Shown here: positions 33,720 through 45,059 of the stretch, piece after piece
Numbering within the stretch: the first letter of the stretch is position 1
How the letters are laid out: the number at the start of each line of letters is the position of its first letter
Source of the DNA: Oidiodendron maius Zn
Taxonomy: Eukaryota > Ascomycota > Leotiomycetes > Myxotrichaceae
Assembly: GCA_000827325.1 (NCBI GenBank)
Contig: KN832870.1
Coordinates: 186,001-250,000 of the forward strand
Reading direction: 5' to 3'
Length of the DNA stretch: 64,000 nt
The notes under the pieces: model-generated
The model's input: only the letters and a program-made list of their open reading frames with translations
The model's database searches: none
Told to the model about the DNA's origin: nothing
Program-made: the position numbers and the translations under genes

Positions 33720-34619
33720 TGCAGGACTATCTAGCTAAAATCAAGAATAAATGAAAATGAGGAAGAGAGTTTATAGATCCTCCTCACACAAAGAAATTAC
33801 TCCCTGCGGGGCGCAGTGCGGAATGAGGGTGCGGAATGATCATAAGCCTCCCAAATTTGGCAGTAAATTTTACTTGTAATATGTATCGATGCTTGCTCTT
33901 AAAATTATCAAAACAATTGCGCACTGGGCAGTCTGCTTCCGTATGCCTTGGCTCCACCTATTGAGACCGAGAATATTTCCCAGCCGTATCAAGCTGGCCA
34001 ACAGATATTATGTCAACTAGCATTCGAGAGACCACTTTCCAACCCCGCCTATTAAAACCCTCCAAATGATATCATGCTAACTCATATAAACACTACCTAG
34101 TATCTCTCATGGCGGGGCTTCTCCCTTGTGGAGTTTAAGCTGCGTCGCGTTACGTATCTGTGTTTTGCGGCATGCTGCCATAAGCTGCAACGCCAGAATA
34201 AAAGTATATCCTCTGCTGTAGGTACTCTCAAAATTCAAGAGACGTTAGACACAATTCTATGTGCTGTTAGGACGGAAAATTTCAGATCAGTCCATGAATT
34301 TACATGGAAGACTTTGCATTTTGTTTGTACCAATTAGTCATTTTGAATAAAGATTGCTTAAAGATCAGAGAGAACTCAAACCCTTGGCATAGAACCCACT
34401 TGGAGATGTGACCCACTCAAGGACGGAACCTGAATGACCCTCGTAGATAAGCTATATTTGATCGGAAGGTCGGAATTCGCAATAATGTTAAATAGGGACC
34501 TGTTGCCACGGATACTGGAAGTATCGGAATAGATTCCGCAACCTTGAATCATCAGATATAACGTTCATGTCACGTCAAAGGCATTAGATATTCTCACTTC
34601 TCAAAATACGCTCAAAATC
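33720..34619. promoter_or_regulatory. Divergent promoter region between hydrolase and SDR
   Basis: 900 bp between divergently transcribed genes, so a shared promoter region is likely. No clear binding dyad was picked out. Confidence 0.4.
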
Positions 34620-35776
34620 ATGCCCCGATCAATACTGCCCCGTGAAGGCCTTACTCTGGAGGCTATTTTCGTGCCAGTCCGACTCTCACTACTCCAACCT
34701 CTATTTACGGGATCTATTCTCCTCGCTATTTATCAATCTCCAAAATTACCATTACAATGGCTGTCGCCAGACGTGTTAAAATTTTTTCAGTCTCCCAAGG
34801 CTCTCGTTTCTTTAGGCGTTCTGTTCGGCATTGGCCTACTGCGCAAGACAAACAATGTGATGTCTCGATTAGTGCTCAATAATTTCACAATCGATAATAC
34901 ATGGGATTGGACAAAGGAGATTGTAATTATTACGGGAGGATGCAGTGGGATAGGAGCTTTGATGGTTCAACGGTTCGCAGAGAAGAACATTCAGGTCATC
35001 AGTTTAGATGTTACGCCACCTCCAACACCTGGTTTAGGTGAGAGGCCCTGCTGCGCTGGTTGTGGTGGTCCAAAACTTGTTGCTAATTTTCACGTAGGTG
35101 CAAAGGTACACTACTATCAAGTCGATATCACCTCCTCTAAAATCCGAGAAGTAGCAAACCACATCCGCAAAACGCACGGTGAACCCACCGTCTTGATCAA
35201 TAATGCCGGGATCGGGACCAACAAGACCATCCTCGACGAAACGGAATCCGAGCTGCGCCGCGTCTTCGATGTAAACATCATCGCCCATTTCACCCTCGTC
35301 AAGGAATTTGTGCCATCGATGGTGCGAAGAAATCACGGGCACGTGGTCACGATTGCTAGCATGGCGAGCTTCCTCGTGCATGCTCAGAATGTCGATTACA
35401 CATGTACGAAAGCGAGCGCACTTGCATTTCATGAGGGTCTGGCGCAAGAGCTGAAGAGTCGGTATAATGCTTCAAAAGTTCGCACCAGGTGAGTACTGCT
35501 TTGTTCGTACTATTACGGTGCTAAGATCTCAGCATTATCCACCCAACCTGGATTCGAACCCCATTAATCGAAAGCCTGATTCGACGGCGGAAAATTACAG
35601 ATTTGGTTCTTGAGCCGGAGACAGTGGCAGAGGCAGTCGTGAATCAAGTGTTATCAGGGTATGGAGCACAGCTAATCTTGCCCGCCCGCCTGAGTATCTT
35701 TTCGGGGCTTCGAGGATTTCCTTCCTGGCTTCAAGAGAGCATGAGAAATAGTGTTAATCGCGTTTTGGAAAGCTGA
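34620..35776 (+). CDS. Membrane-associated SDR (DHRS/17-beta-HSD-like)
   Basis: Three exons (34620-35037, 35098-35488, 35533-35776) give about 350 residues. The first intron (60 nt) has a good branch point, GCTAAT, and although it is open in frame its removal restores LGAKVHYYQVDIT. The N terminus has two hydrophobic segments (LFTGSILLAIYQS and LVSLGVLFGIGLL), suggesting ER or lipid-droplet anchoring as in the retinol dehydrogenase/17-beta-HSD11 type. NAD(P) motif IITGGCSGIG, then VLINNAGIGT, catalytic region IASMAS, and YTCTKASALAFHEGL with the YxxxK pair. C terminus typical: IHPTWIRTPLIESL. Intact. It sits between a hydrolase and a Baeyer-Villiger-type monooxygenase. Confidence 0.9.
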
Positions 35777-36872
35777 AAAGTAGTTTGATTGTGTTTACCC
35801 AAGCCGCCAGCGATCAATTCTTGATGGAGCTGGATTGTTGCTTGTGCACGACTCGCTATTGACTTAGCACCATCGAAGAGTCAACCGGCAATAGCTTGAG
35901 ATAGAAAGGAAGGCAAATATCCTAATATTGCTGTTAATTCATTTATTCTCTTTTGGTTTTTGTCCCGCTAGCTACTCCTACTGTGTGCTAGGTTGTGTTT
36001 GTTCTATGTTATATTATGCGTATCAAACTGAGGTCCAGGCGAGATCATACCCAAACCTTTTCATCGCACCCTCAAGAGGTTTAACTCTTTCATAAAAAGG
36101 CCCCAGATACGGATGCAAGGGCGGACAGCATGAGAAATTGTAATTGTAATTCGTACTGTACAGGACTTCGATATAGATGAGCAAATGGAATATTTTAGTT
36201 CTAGAGAGGGAAGTGAGACAGGCCGGGGAATAAATCTCTCGTAGGCTGCAGATGAGAAAGATGGGTTGTTTTAGGTTGGTTGCACAAGACAGACCACTGT
36301 ATTTCACCTTGCGTATTAAACCATCTTCCGATAGCGATCAAGAAGGAAAGAATTGGCCATGCTATTGAAATATATTAGCCTCGTTTCTTCGTCCGCGATA
36401 TTCTGTGTTAACTTGGTTCTTATCAAAAACTAGCAATTAATCTCTAAGGTAACTTAACTCATAGCAGCGTCCCCGATCCGCTAGAAATATAATTAAATAA
36501 CACCTCCAAGAGTAGCAGTGAGAGGGGGATTCTATTCTCCTAGTATAATCTCTCACATTAGTCGTCATCCAACAAATAACAGGGACGAAGCAGCAATCCA
36601 AAGGCAAGACCGTGTCACTGACAGCGGCAACATTCCGTGCCGCTCGCCACATTCCGAGAGTTTCGGAAATCCATCACGTGATATAGTATAGCTGGATACT
36701 GGCTGTTGTTTCGATTTTACATATAAAAGGCTTCTTGCAATACACTCCGCTGCCGCTCCCTACAATTCGACTGCCTAGGGAAAAATTATTTAAATCTTCG
36801 TTCGCATGATGAGATGCGAGTAGTTTGGCCAGCCTTTCCTTATGCCGTGGCATCTTTACTTCCCTCGGTACA
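35777..36872. other. Intergenic between SDR and monooxygenase
   Basis: 1.1 kb with no gene. It contains the putative promoter of the monooxygenase; a TCACGTGA site at 36673-36680 is a candidate bHLH/bZIP E-box. Confidence 0.4.
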
Positions 36873-38330
36873 ATGACACCCGAATACGACATTGTGATCA
36901 TTGGCGCTGGTTTGTCCGGAATCAATGCTGCTCAACGAATCCAGACGAAGCTCCCCGGTCTAACCTACACAATTCTGGAGGCCCGAGGAGCGATTGGGGG
37001 AACCTGGGATTTCTTCAAGTATCCAGGTATTCGTTCCGATTCTGATCTCTTCACGTTTGGCTTTCCATGGCGACCATGGGAAAGTGCGAATGTCATTGCC
37101 TACGGTCCCTTTATCAAGGAGTATATTGTGGAGTCTGCTGCTGAATACGGTATCGAAGGTCACATACAGTACCATAACAGGCTAATTTCGGCGAACTGGT
37201 CGTCTAAGACACAGACTTGGTCGTTGGAGGTTGATGTGGAGGGGAAGACACGGTACATGACATCGAAATTTATGATATACGGCTCCGGATACTACGATTA
37301 TGAACAGCCACTATTGACTACAATTCCTGGCATCGACCGTTTCAGCGGCATCAGGGTTCACCCACAATTCTGGCCCTCGGATCTTGATTACGTCGGCAAG
37401 AAAATTGTTATTATCGGTAGCGGCGCCACGGCAGTCACCATTCTGCCCGTGCTTGCCAAAACAGCTGCTAGTGTTACAATGCTACAACGTAGTCCAACCT
37501 ACATTGTGTCCGCATCCTCTACTGATTCGAGAAGCTGGATCCGCAAAATATTCCCCCGTGGAATAGCGCATATTCTCATTCGCTGGAAATTCATGTGGGC
37601 TATGTACCTGCATTTTCAGTTTTGCCGGGCATTTCCTGCCATGGCGAAAAAGTTGATCCAATGGGCTACGGTAAAAGAACTGCCGAAACATATTGCCCAA
37701 GATCCACATTTCAATCCGACCTATAATCCATGGGAACAGCGACTTTGTCTTTCTCCTGACGGTGATTTCTATCAAGCCTTGCGGCAAGGAAACGCGCACA
37801 TAGTGACAGACACTATCAAGACAGTCACCAACAGCGGAATCATCACGTCACAAGGGGAAACTTTAGATGCGGATATAATAGTCACTGCCACGGGGTTGAA
37901 AATAAAGTTCGCCGGGGGTGCACGAGTTACTGTTGACAATATTCCTATCACGTTCTCAGACAAGTACCTGTGGAAAGGTGCCTTGCTTCAGGATGTCCCC
38001 AACACGGCATTCTTACTAGGTTACACCAATGCTTCTTGGACGCTGGGAGCCGAGGCATCTATACAATTAGTATGCAGGATCAAGCACTGTATGATGACTA
38101 GAGGATTCACGGTTGTTACTCCGAGGATGGACGAGGGAAGCAAGGTGCAGCCTAGAGGCATAATGAATCTGAAGAGTACATATATAGCGGAAGGAGGTGG
38201 AGTTTTACCGAAGGGTGGCAATGTAGGGCCGTGGAAAACAAGAGTGAATTATTTCAAAGACTATTTGATTGCCAGATTTGGTGGCACTGAGGGACTGGAG
38301 TTCCTAGATAGCGTTAAAAAATACTCCTAA
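36873..38330 (+). CDS. Flavin-dependent monooxygenase of Baeyer-Villiger type
   Basis: Single exon, 485 residues from the ATG at 36873; the frame is open upstream to a TTG at 36825, but MTPEYDIVIIGAGLSG is the natural start. The FAD Rossmann motif GAGLSG begins at about residue 11. The Baeyer-Villiger fingerprint FxGxxxHxxxWP is present as FSGIRVHPQFWP at 157-168. The NADPH-binding motif GSGATA is at about 182-187. Further family blocks: GGTWDFFKYPGIRSDSD, MLQRSPTYIVS and DIIVTATGLKI. Such enzymes insert oxygen next to a ketone to make an ester or lactone. The fingerprint argues for Baeyer-Villiger chemistry rather than simple N-oxidation, but the substrate is unknown. Intact. Confidence 0.92.
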   Translation: MTPEYDIVIIGAGLSGINAAQRIQTKLPGLTYTILEARGAIGGTWDFFKYPGIRSDSDLFTFGFPWRPWESANVIAYGPFIKEYIVESAAEYGIEGHIQYHNRLISANWSSKTQTWSLEVDVEGKTRYMTSKFMIYGSGYYDYEQPLLTTIPGIDRFSGIRVHPQFWPSDLDYVGKKIVIIGSGATAVTILPVLAKTAASVTMLQRSPTYIVSASSTDSRSWIRKIFPRGIAHILIRWKFMWAMYLHFQFCRAFPAMAKKLIQWATVKELPKHIAQDPHFNPTYNPWEQRLCLSPDGDFYQALRQGNAHIVTDTIKTVTNSGIITSQGETLDADIIVTATGLKIKFAGGARVTVDNIPITFSDKYLWKGALLQDVPNTAFLLGYTNASWTLGAEASIQLVCRIKHCMMTRGFTVVTPRMDEGSKVQPRGIMNLKSTYIAEGGGVLPKGGNVGPWKTRVNYFKDYLIARFGGTEGLEFLDSVKKYS

Positions 38331-38639
38331 CGCAAGATAAAGATTGTGGAGAATCGCTAGGCCATTGTAGAAAGACAATAATTTTGATCAGATAATGATT
38401 TTCCTTGTTTTAAAAAAGGCATCCATGATTGTACTATTGCTTAATGTCTCCGTTGATGTATGCGACATTCCTCTTGTTAACGAACAGGCCCTAGTGTCAA
38501 AGAATGCTCATGTAAAGTAGGGTGTGTAGCTAGTAATCCGAGGGCTTCTCTGTATTGGTAAATAACAGCAGGTTGTTTGTCCAGAATAATCACCTGCACG
38601 AAATCTGTTTCTGTTCGGAAAGGTGAGCATGGCTGCTTT

Positions 38640-38715
38640 ATCGGCTGTGCTGGGTGAGCTAGGGGTGAGCTAAGGTGAGTAAGGGTGAAGCGAGGGTGAG
38701 GCGGGTGAGTAGTGG
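38640..38715. repeat. GGTGAG-rich tract, copy 1
   Basis: Irregular succession of GGTGAG and GGGTGAG with short spacers, such as TAAGGGTGAAGCGAGGGTGA. A similar tract lies at 50736-50783. Confidence 0.65.
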
Positions 38716-39239
38716 TAAGCAATAGCGGAAAACTATATAGTCAATCAGCATGAGTATATGAGATACTATTTTAGTATCCAAGGGGGCTTATCTTGGCTCC
38801 CTTATAGCCCGGTTATACTTTCCCTATCTCTATACCCAGATCCTACTTTAGCTCCTTTATAACCAAGACTCCTCTAGAGACAATTTTGGATCTATATTTG
38901 TTTATGCTTATATAATAAAGGTCTTAGCCTATTATTCTATAACGTCTCCTTGATGTCTATAGGGGTAGCTATAAAGGCTATTTTATAATATAAATTTTTA
39001 GTAGTACTTACTTTTCCTTTCTGCCTTGAAATTTTTATACTATACTTTGCTTATATATTTCTTTTCTTGTTCTCCTAGTCTTTGCTTTACCTGGAGGGGC
39101 AAAATGCTCTCTTAACGGGTTTAGTCCCTATATAGAGTAAATATTCCAAGATTTATATATACTATCTAAGGACAACTATACTATCTAGACTGAATAAAGG
39201 AAGATCGCTAGTAGCAAGTCTGCTAGATGATAGACATCT

Positions 39240-39830
39240 TACAGCAGTAGTGCTATATCAGGGAGGAGTTACACTAATATTAGTGTCACTAGCAGATTCT
39301 TCTGCCTGAAGGGGCGAGATTTGTAGGTATCAAACAGAGGTGGAGATTCATACCGTATCGATAGCGCGTTCAAGGAGTTATACCAAGGGCCAGTGATATT
39401 GTAGGATTTGTAGAAATCCTCATAAGGCAGAATTATATTAACAGCACAGTCCAAGGGGTTCAGGGTTAACTAGGTCAGGGCTAAACTAAGTTGGAACCAT
39501 ATATCAGCAAAGCCGTATCTAGAGGCAGCTATCCTAAAGCTTAGTGGCACTAGGAGATCCATATGAAAGGAGGTAGTGGGTTAGCTGAGGGGCAATGCTA
39601 GGTTAGGGCAGTCTCACCAAGGCTTAGGGGCAATAGGAGATTCATATAAATCCTAGTAAGGTAGAATCATATCGGCAGCGCAGGGGCAGGATCAGCTAGC
39701 AAACTAAGGTGGAGATTTATGTATCAGTAATGCTGCAGTTAGGAGCAGTTACATCAAAGTCTAGTGGTACTGAGAGATATATGCAAACTCTGACAAGGCA
39801 GGATTGCATCAGCAGAGTTGCATTGACGCA
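39240..39830. repeat. Degenerate tandem repeats, unit about 100-190 bp
   Basis: Recurring blocks of the form CTTAGTGGCACTAGGAGAT and AAGGCAGAATnATATCAGCAGC appear at about 39270-39440, 39525-39570, 39610-39690 and 39745-39825 with much divergence. No coding capacity. Confidence 0.5.
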
Positions 39831-40343
39831 TGGCATTTGAGGTTCCTAGTATAACTGCTGCAGCCGGTGAATTCGTGCAAAGGGTTAGGATATCCTGGAG
39901 GACGTGGCTCCGCCCACATTAAGCCCTTCCTCTCGCTTTGTATCAGGTAAGGGGTACCTGAATCTCAGTGCAATCACTTTCTCAACGCCATCTCGGCGCT
40001 GCATGAGCTTAGCTATTGACCAGCAGGCATACCAGCCATTTCAAGCCCACTCCATCAACATCACTTTGCAACCAAGGTGATTCTGCCTTGTCTTGCTAGC
40101 ATGAAACTTTCCGCGCCTTGCAGAGGTGGATCCCTCTGAATCACCTGGCATAACAGTGGCAAACGCTGGTCACTGACATGCCTCTGGGCATCCTGCTATT
40201 CCTGGCTAATCCCTCCGAGTTGGCCCATCGCTCCACAAGAGGACAGGCTCAGGGGTAGATTGAGGCTGGCGATTATGCTGGCAACCAGCTCGTCTCCCCA
40301 CTGTATATGACGGTAATCTGCTCAAGCGGGAAGATATGCCGGA

Positions 40344-40590
40344 GGGTGGGCTGTAGTAACGCTCAGCTCGTGTCGTCACTTAGCATATGATGAGTCGGGC
40401 CGTATAGGAAGTTGCCCTGATGAAGGGGTTGTAGTAATGCTCAGCTCATACAATCGTTTAGCATAATATGAGTCTGTCCACAAGGACAGATCTGCTGATG
40501 AAGGCAGGTGGAGTAACGCTGCACTCCTACTGGGACAGGGATGGTGAGGGCTAGAGTTGAAGCATAATATGATCTGTGAAGATGTGGTAC
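40344..40590. repeat. Three degenerate tandem units of about 79 bp
   Basis: Units start near 40344, 40422 and 40501. Shared blocks are TAGTAAYGCTCAGCTC, TTAGCATAATATGAGTC and CTGATGAAGG. The third unit is the most diverged. Confidence 0.65.
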
Positions 40591-41472
40591 AAGAGGAAGA
40601 GCAGATACATAAGCTCAGCTTAGTGCTTCCCAGGAAATGTATAACTATACGAAAAGGCGGTACAGAATTAAGAAATACGCCGATGCCTATCGCTCCTTAG
40701 GTCATATCGTGCTGCGTGGAGTTTTGAGTGCGAAACAGACTTACGATTTGTACATGTCTGCCTGCTCATTGAATCCTCCATGAGGGTGACGCGGATGTAT
40801 ATATCTGAACGGGTTGCATTGTCGGAGATTGGTGGGTTTGTTCGTGGCAGAACCTGATACTCAAAAGCAGGGACCGACAAGGGAAGTGGCCTTCAAAGTG
40901 AGAGCAATAGAGAATGGTGTAGCCATCTGAGATACGTTGGGTAAAGTACTACAAAACGGTAAGGTTGACCCCGGAAGCAGAGAGGAGGCTTATAATCGCA
41001 AAAGCCAACAGAATTTACCGAGTGTCTTGCTACATGTAGCGACATCTTTACCAGAGCTAACTTAGTGGATTATATAACTCGCGTATTCATTTGCTTCAAG
41101 AGCTTCATTGCTTTGTACACCTTGCCTAAAACCCTTTATAGTAAACACTACGTCTTATATACTGACTTATAACCGGCGAGACCATTCACTGATATAATTC
41201 AACAGTCCGACCCCTTTTCCTTGGCTTTTTAAATACTCCCTCCTCAATCCTCTGAGACTGAGAAGTATCTGGAGTAATGTCTCGCGAACCAACACCGCTT
41301 GATTAACTTTCAGCTCCCGCTTGAGACGCGGAGTCATGACTTGTTTGGTCAAAGAGGTGGTGGCTTTCTGACGCTTGTGAAAGTCCAGATTCTCCTGGCT
41401 CAGATTGTTACTGTCTATATTGTAACTCTCTATTCCAGACGGATTTTGTTCTAAAAGCAATCCTTTATTAGG

Positions 41473-41927
41473 ATGCAACTAATAAACTACCTCCAGGTTT
41501 TGGCTATTGCCAGTAGCCTAAAAAGTGTAGCAGCTTTGCCCAAGGTTGATATCGTCCAAGCGTGTACTCGTACCTATGGAGACGCTGCCGAGACTGCCGA
41601 TATTCGACTTGTCCGTGTTGGCCCTAATGGGGAGATCCTAGAGACCGTTAACTCTACTAGACCGTAAGAACAATCCTGGCTATATTTACCACGTAGTATA
41701 GAAAGCGTTGCTAATTATATACACACAGAAACAATACCCTTCAGAAGCGAGCAATCACATTTTCCGCATCGCTATGGGTTGCCGACTGTTCTAGGAACTC
41801 TGATTACAGTATAAATGACCGGAGTGCCGGCATTTCGTCAGAGGAAGTATCTATATGTTACAATTTTTATGCGCTTCCACTTCCTAGGTATAAAGTCAGG
41901 AACATAATTCACACTATCGCCCAGTAA
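41473..41927 (+). CDS. Candidate small secreted protein with Kex2 site
   Basis: Unrecognised. Exon 41473-41663 and exon 41729-41927 join across a 65-nt intron with good signals (GTAAGA, branch GCTAAT, ACACAG) to give 129 residues in frame. The N terminus MQLINYLQVLAIASSLKSVA is a good signal peptide. A short propeptide with one Cys and N-glycosylation sequons (NST, NNT) follows. At residues 70-71 there is a dibasic KR preceded by LQ, a likely Kex2 processing site. The remaining 58 residues (AITFSASLWVADC onward) contain two Cys, about 23 apart. Size, secretion signal and Kex2 site resemble small secreted effectors or antimicrobial precursors, but there is no family match I can name. A further exon after 41885 (possible donor GTATAA) is conceivable. 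A minus-strand frame overlaps its end. Confidence 0.42.
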
Positions 41928-42471
41928 CAGACGTACCCATTTGAAAGTGTTGAGCTCCTCCTTGAGGAGGCTATTAACGCATTGAAAATATCCCTCTAGC
42001 CTATGGTAATTGTCCCTGCAGACTACATCTGCACTTGTCAGCGGCATTTAGCGGTTGTGAGTGTGCGACTGGGTTGGACAACGCCATTAAAGGCACTACA
42101 GGCCAAACAATTGTCTCGATTTCCAGATTCTTTTGCCACGTCCGTAAAATAAACCAGTCAGACTCGTCGTCGTCAAAATCAAGCCCAGGCTCACTTAGTG
42201 GCATCTCTTCATCAGCACTCACACTAGCCCCGTCTCTTTCTGATTCTTTGCCCAAATCATCTTCCTACATATACCAAGAGTAGGATGTTGGGGGCAGCGT
42301 ATAGGGGGGTCTATCCACCGGATGATCGGCCACAGCCGGGTTCAGTGCGCAACTGATAGTTTCGGCTGCATTACTCGATGGCCGGCCACCGCCGGCACTA
42401 GAAAGTTGGCGGATATACCGGCCGAGTGCGTTAACAAGGTAACGGTTGTTAAATACAGCAATAAATTGCAT
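41838..42471 (-). pseudogene. Unrecognised degenerate minus-strand gene
   Basis: From an ATG at 42471 a frame runs to 42001 with one TAG at 42265-42267 (MQFIAVFNNRYLVNALGRYI before it, then an acidic stretch, SEPGLDFDDDESDWFILRTW). The sequence then appears to continue in another frame from about 42047 to 41838 (NYHRLEGYFQCVNSLLKEEL onward). Protein-like composition but no known domain. It may be a broken gene, or a gene with unseen introns. It overlaps the 3' exon of the secreted-protein candidate, so one of the two models may be wrong there. Confidence 0.25.
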
Positions 42472-42734
42472 GTGCGTAAGCTTTGCTGGGAACCTTCAAC
42501 GCGAGGTAGGATAAAGTAATAATTTAATATGGCAGATAGCCAAGCTTCAACTAAAAATAAAACTCCCCACTGGTTGTATTGGCTCTCTTAAACGGTCGGT
42601 GGACATTTCTCACTCATGTTCGGGCTGCTGCTTGAGACCGCTATTCTATCTCAGTGTCTGGACATTGCACTTGCCTCACGTACTACCATCTTCCTTCTTA
42701 ACATCTGTCTTTTTCACGCTTCACTACTCCGTTG

Positions 42735-43115
42735 AAAGACTACCAATCATTGTTACCGCTTACATCAGATGCTGACCTTGAAAACATGCATCAGGGCGTC
42801 ATTAAACGCCACCAGGACGGTATGCAGGAGTTGCGGCGGAACTTTTGAGTAAATTTCCATTGTGCCCGCTTAGAGGAGGCTGGAAGTTTTAAAGTTTCCA
42901 CCAGGAATTGCCGCTTGCAGGCCCTTAATAAGTCGATTTTGAAACACTGACTGCGCAGCAGAAACGAAGACGGCCGCTCCAAGAGTTCGCATACACACAA
43001 CGACGGACATGCCGACCGGCACGTCGTCAATGGAAAGTGCCGTCTGGACTGCTACCATAGGCTGTTGCATGCCCAGTCCAATCCCGAGTCCCAGGAGTAA
43101 CCATGGCACTGCATG
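42735..43115 (-). pseudogene. MFS drug-efflux transporter, C-terminal fragment
   Basis: The segment reads WLLLGLGIGLGMQQPMVAVQ, then DDVPVGMSVVVCMRTLGAAVF and SAAQSVFQNRLIKGLQAAIP, then after a stop PPQLLHTVLVAFNDALMHVF. This order is typical of the last membrane segments of fungal 14-TM multidrug facilitators. The expected N-terminal twelve or so segments are missing, and the sequence beyond the fragment on both sides is broken by stops. It is a relic. Confidence 0.75.
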
Positions 43116-43973
43116 TGGACCGCGTGACTATGCTCCACTATGGGCAGGTAGGAGTGATCCAGGCTATCACCACAGCAATGGGCCTTCAATGATGCCGGAG
43201 CATCCACTATGTTTAAAGATAATAACTCAAGCAATGGAGCATATATGTTAAAAGGGGGTTCATATCCTTGAACCTGGAGGCAAGGAGCTGCTAGCAATAT
43301 GAGACGAAGAAGTTCCAAAATTTATCATTCAAGTGCTACTGCTCCTCGACCGCATCCAAGAACACAGTAATCCCCAGAATGTAGCCCTTGGAGTCAAAGG
43401 TGCTCTCATTGGGCTGCTCTATTGCGATGGACATTGGCCGTTGCGGCAAGGATCGATATGGAGCATCACTTATCTTGCTTTGGCGAAGATAACCATACTC
43501 ATCGCTCGAATGGGCCTTGATATATCGCAACGCGCTTCTATAGGAGCTCCTTTGCGATCGGGCTGTAGAGTTATCCCCAGCCCGTTGCCGTTGGATCGGA
43601 TTGTTAACATCTGGTGGAAGCGCTCGATTTCCCGTCTTGGAGCTGGGATGTCGTTTCAGCATAGCGCCCTTTTTGAATGGCATTCATCACCTCCTGATGA
43701 GGGCAGATTGCCCGCAGAAGAACATGATGGTGAGCCAATGCCATTTCAAGTGGACTTGCTCAGGTTAGGAGATGATCTCGGACGAAATATTGCTCGACCA
43801 AAGGGTGTAGTTGCTGTGCACAGTTTGGCTTCGTACGAGCCTCAGACGTAGTTCTGTGCCTTAGCCTCAGGTTACAAACATTCCCCAATTTAGGAATTTG
43901 AGGGGAAAACAATCACACCCGTAAACCACGTTACTTGCTCGTCGTGTGCCATTTAGCTTCTATATTCTTCCCT
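43116..43973. other. Gene-poor stretch with an unsupported 172-codon frame
   Basis: A plus-strand open frame (43333-43851) is long for this region, but it has no recognised domain and overlaps an equally open minus frame. It may be decayed sequence belonging to the transporter relic. No better assignment. Confidence 0.35.
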
Positions 43974-45059
43974 CTAGCCGCTGCCGCTCGGAGCCCAGAT
44001 ATAATTTCCATGTTTGTTTATGCGGTAGTAATTTCCATATTCTTGACTCCAGGTCCAGGGACTGTCCGGTGTCCCACTAGCCTGACTGACCTGCGGTGAA
44101 TAGGAGGAAGATGTTGCATTGTTGCCCCAACCACTCATATACTCGGCCAGTTTCGCGCTGTTGTGCTGCAGCTCCGCCTGATGTTGCGCTATCTGGTCAT
44201 ACATCTGCAGCTCTCTGGCTTCTCTCAGTCGCTGCTCGCTATGCTTCACCTTCTCCCTCAGAGTCTCAAGCGCAAGGCGCCCCGCGTCGCTATCTTGTAA
44301 TAACCTTTCCTCATCAATTACCTGCTGGGCGATACTGGGTCGGACGACCGAAGAGCCCCCATCCCCTAGATATCTCGCAATAATTCGACGGGCTGCGTCG
44401 GGGGTGCCGTCATAACGCTCATACACGGCGCCATTTTCAAGAAAGTCTGACCAGTATCCGTTCGCCAGTTCCCTCTCCCGATCCGCGCCAAGATCTGGCC
44501 GTATGCTATCCCACATACTCGTAACCAATGTGACCTTGGGAAGGAAATGTTCACCGCAGAGAGCCCCGAGGAGTTGGATGTTCGCTGCCGCAGAATGGGT
44601 CATTCTGACGTCCGTGATTCGGTGTAGGTATATGATGCCGGCCAGGTAATTATCTTCTCGCGACAGATCCTTGAGGTACTCAACTAATCGCGCTAGCACT
44701 TCGATGTCTGGTATGTCGGCGTTGTCGAACCCTGGCGTATCAAGGAGGACGACTTCACGTCCGTCCGGAAAGTCGTAGTAGGGTATCGGCTCGCTCCTCT
44801 GAATTCCGGTTGTCGCTGAAGATGAATGAGCAGAGGCACGTCAGAAGGGTAAGAATGCCGTCTCACATGATTCCAATGAGTTGTCCCATACCCGGTCTTG
44901 CCCCATGGCTACGTTGACAAAGGATGTCTTGCCTACACCAGTTACACCCATAACCGCCAGCATCACAGCTGGCCTCCGAGAAGCGTTTTGATGATACCTT
45001 ACAAGTGGGTTAGAGGATGCCGCACACATGTTCTCTGGCGGTCCTGACTGACTTGCCAT
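43974..45059 (-). CDS. P-loop GTPase (AIG1/septin-like G domain), fungal paralog A
   Basis: Two exons (44867-45059 and 43974-44815, intron 44816-44866) give about 344 residues. The G1/P-loop AVMGVTGVGKTSFVNVAMG, switch and G3 region VVLLDTPGFDNADIPDIEVL, then GIIYLHRITDVRMTHSA and a G4-like VTLVTSMWDSI are all present. A coiled-coil-like helix follows (RLALETLREKVKHSEQRLRE), with a glycine/aromatic tail (QEYGNYYRINKHGNYIW). The ATG at 45059 is used because upstream frame continuation begins only with GTG. Fungal genomes hold many such single-domain GTPases of unknown role, some near HET and NLR genes. It is divergently oriented with a related GTPase 697 bp away. Intact. Confidence 0.82.

Larger units (their letters stand above)
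38331..41472. other. 3.1-kb gene-free region rich in degenerate tandem repeats
   Basis: No gene supported. It contains a GGTGAG-rich tract (38640-38715), an AT-rich stretch (38730-39200) and two families of degenerate tandem repeats, listed separately. A 103-codon minus frame at 41167-41478 has no in-frame ATG near its start and no family signal. Confidence 0.55.

Noticed and set aside
41167-41478. 103-codon minus-strand frame, basic and Leu-rich
   Set aside because: Begins at TTG, has no domain, and abuts the secreted-protein start. Chance frame is more likely.
43333-43851. 172-codon plus-strand open frame
   Set aside because: Opposed by a 115-codon minus frame. Composition is not protein-family-like, and it borders a transporter relic. 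Mentioned only as unsupported.
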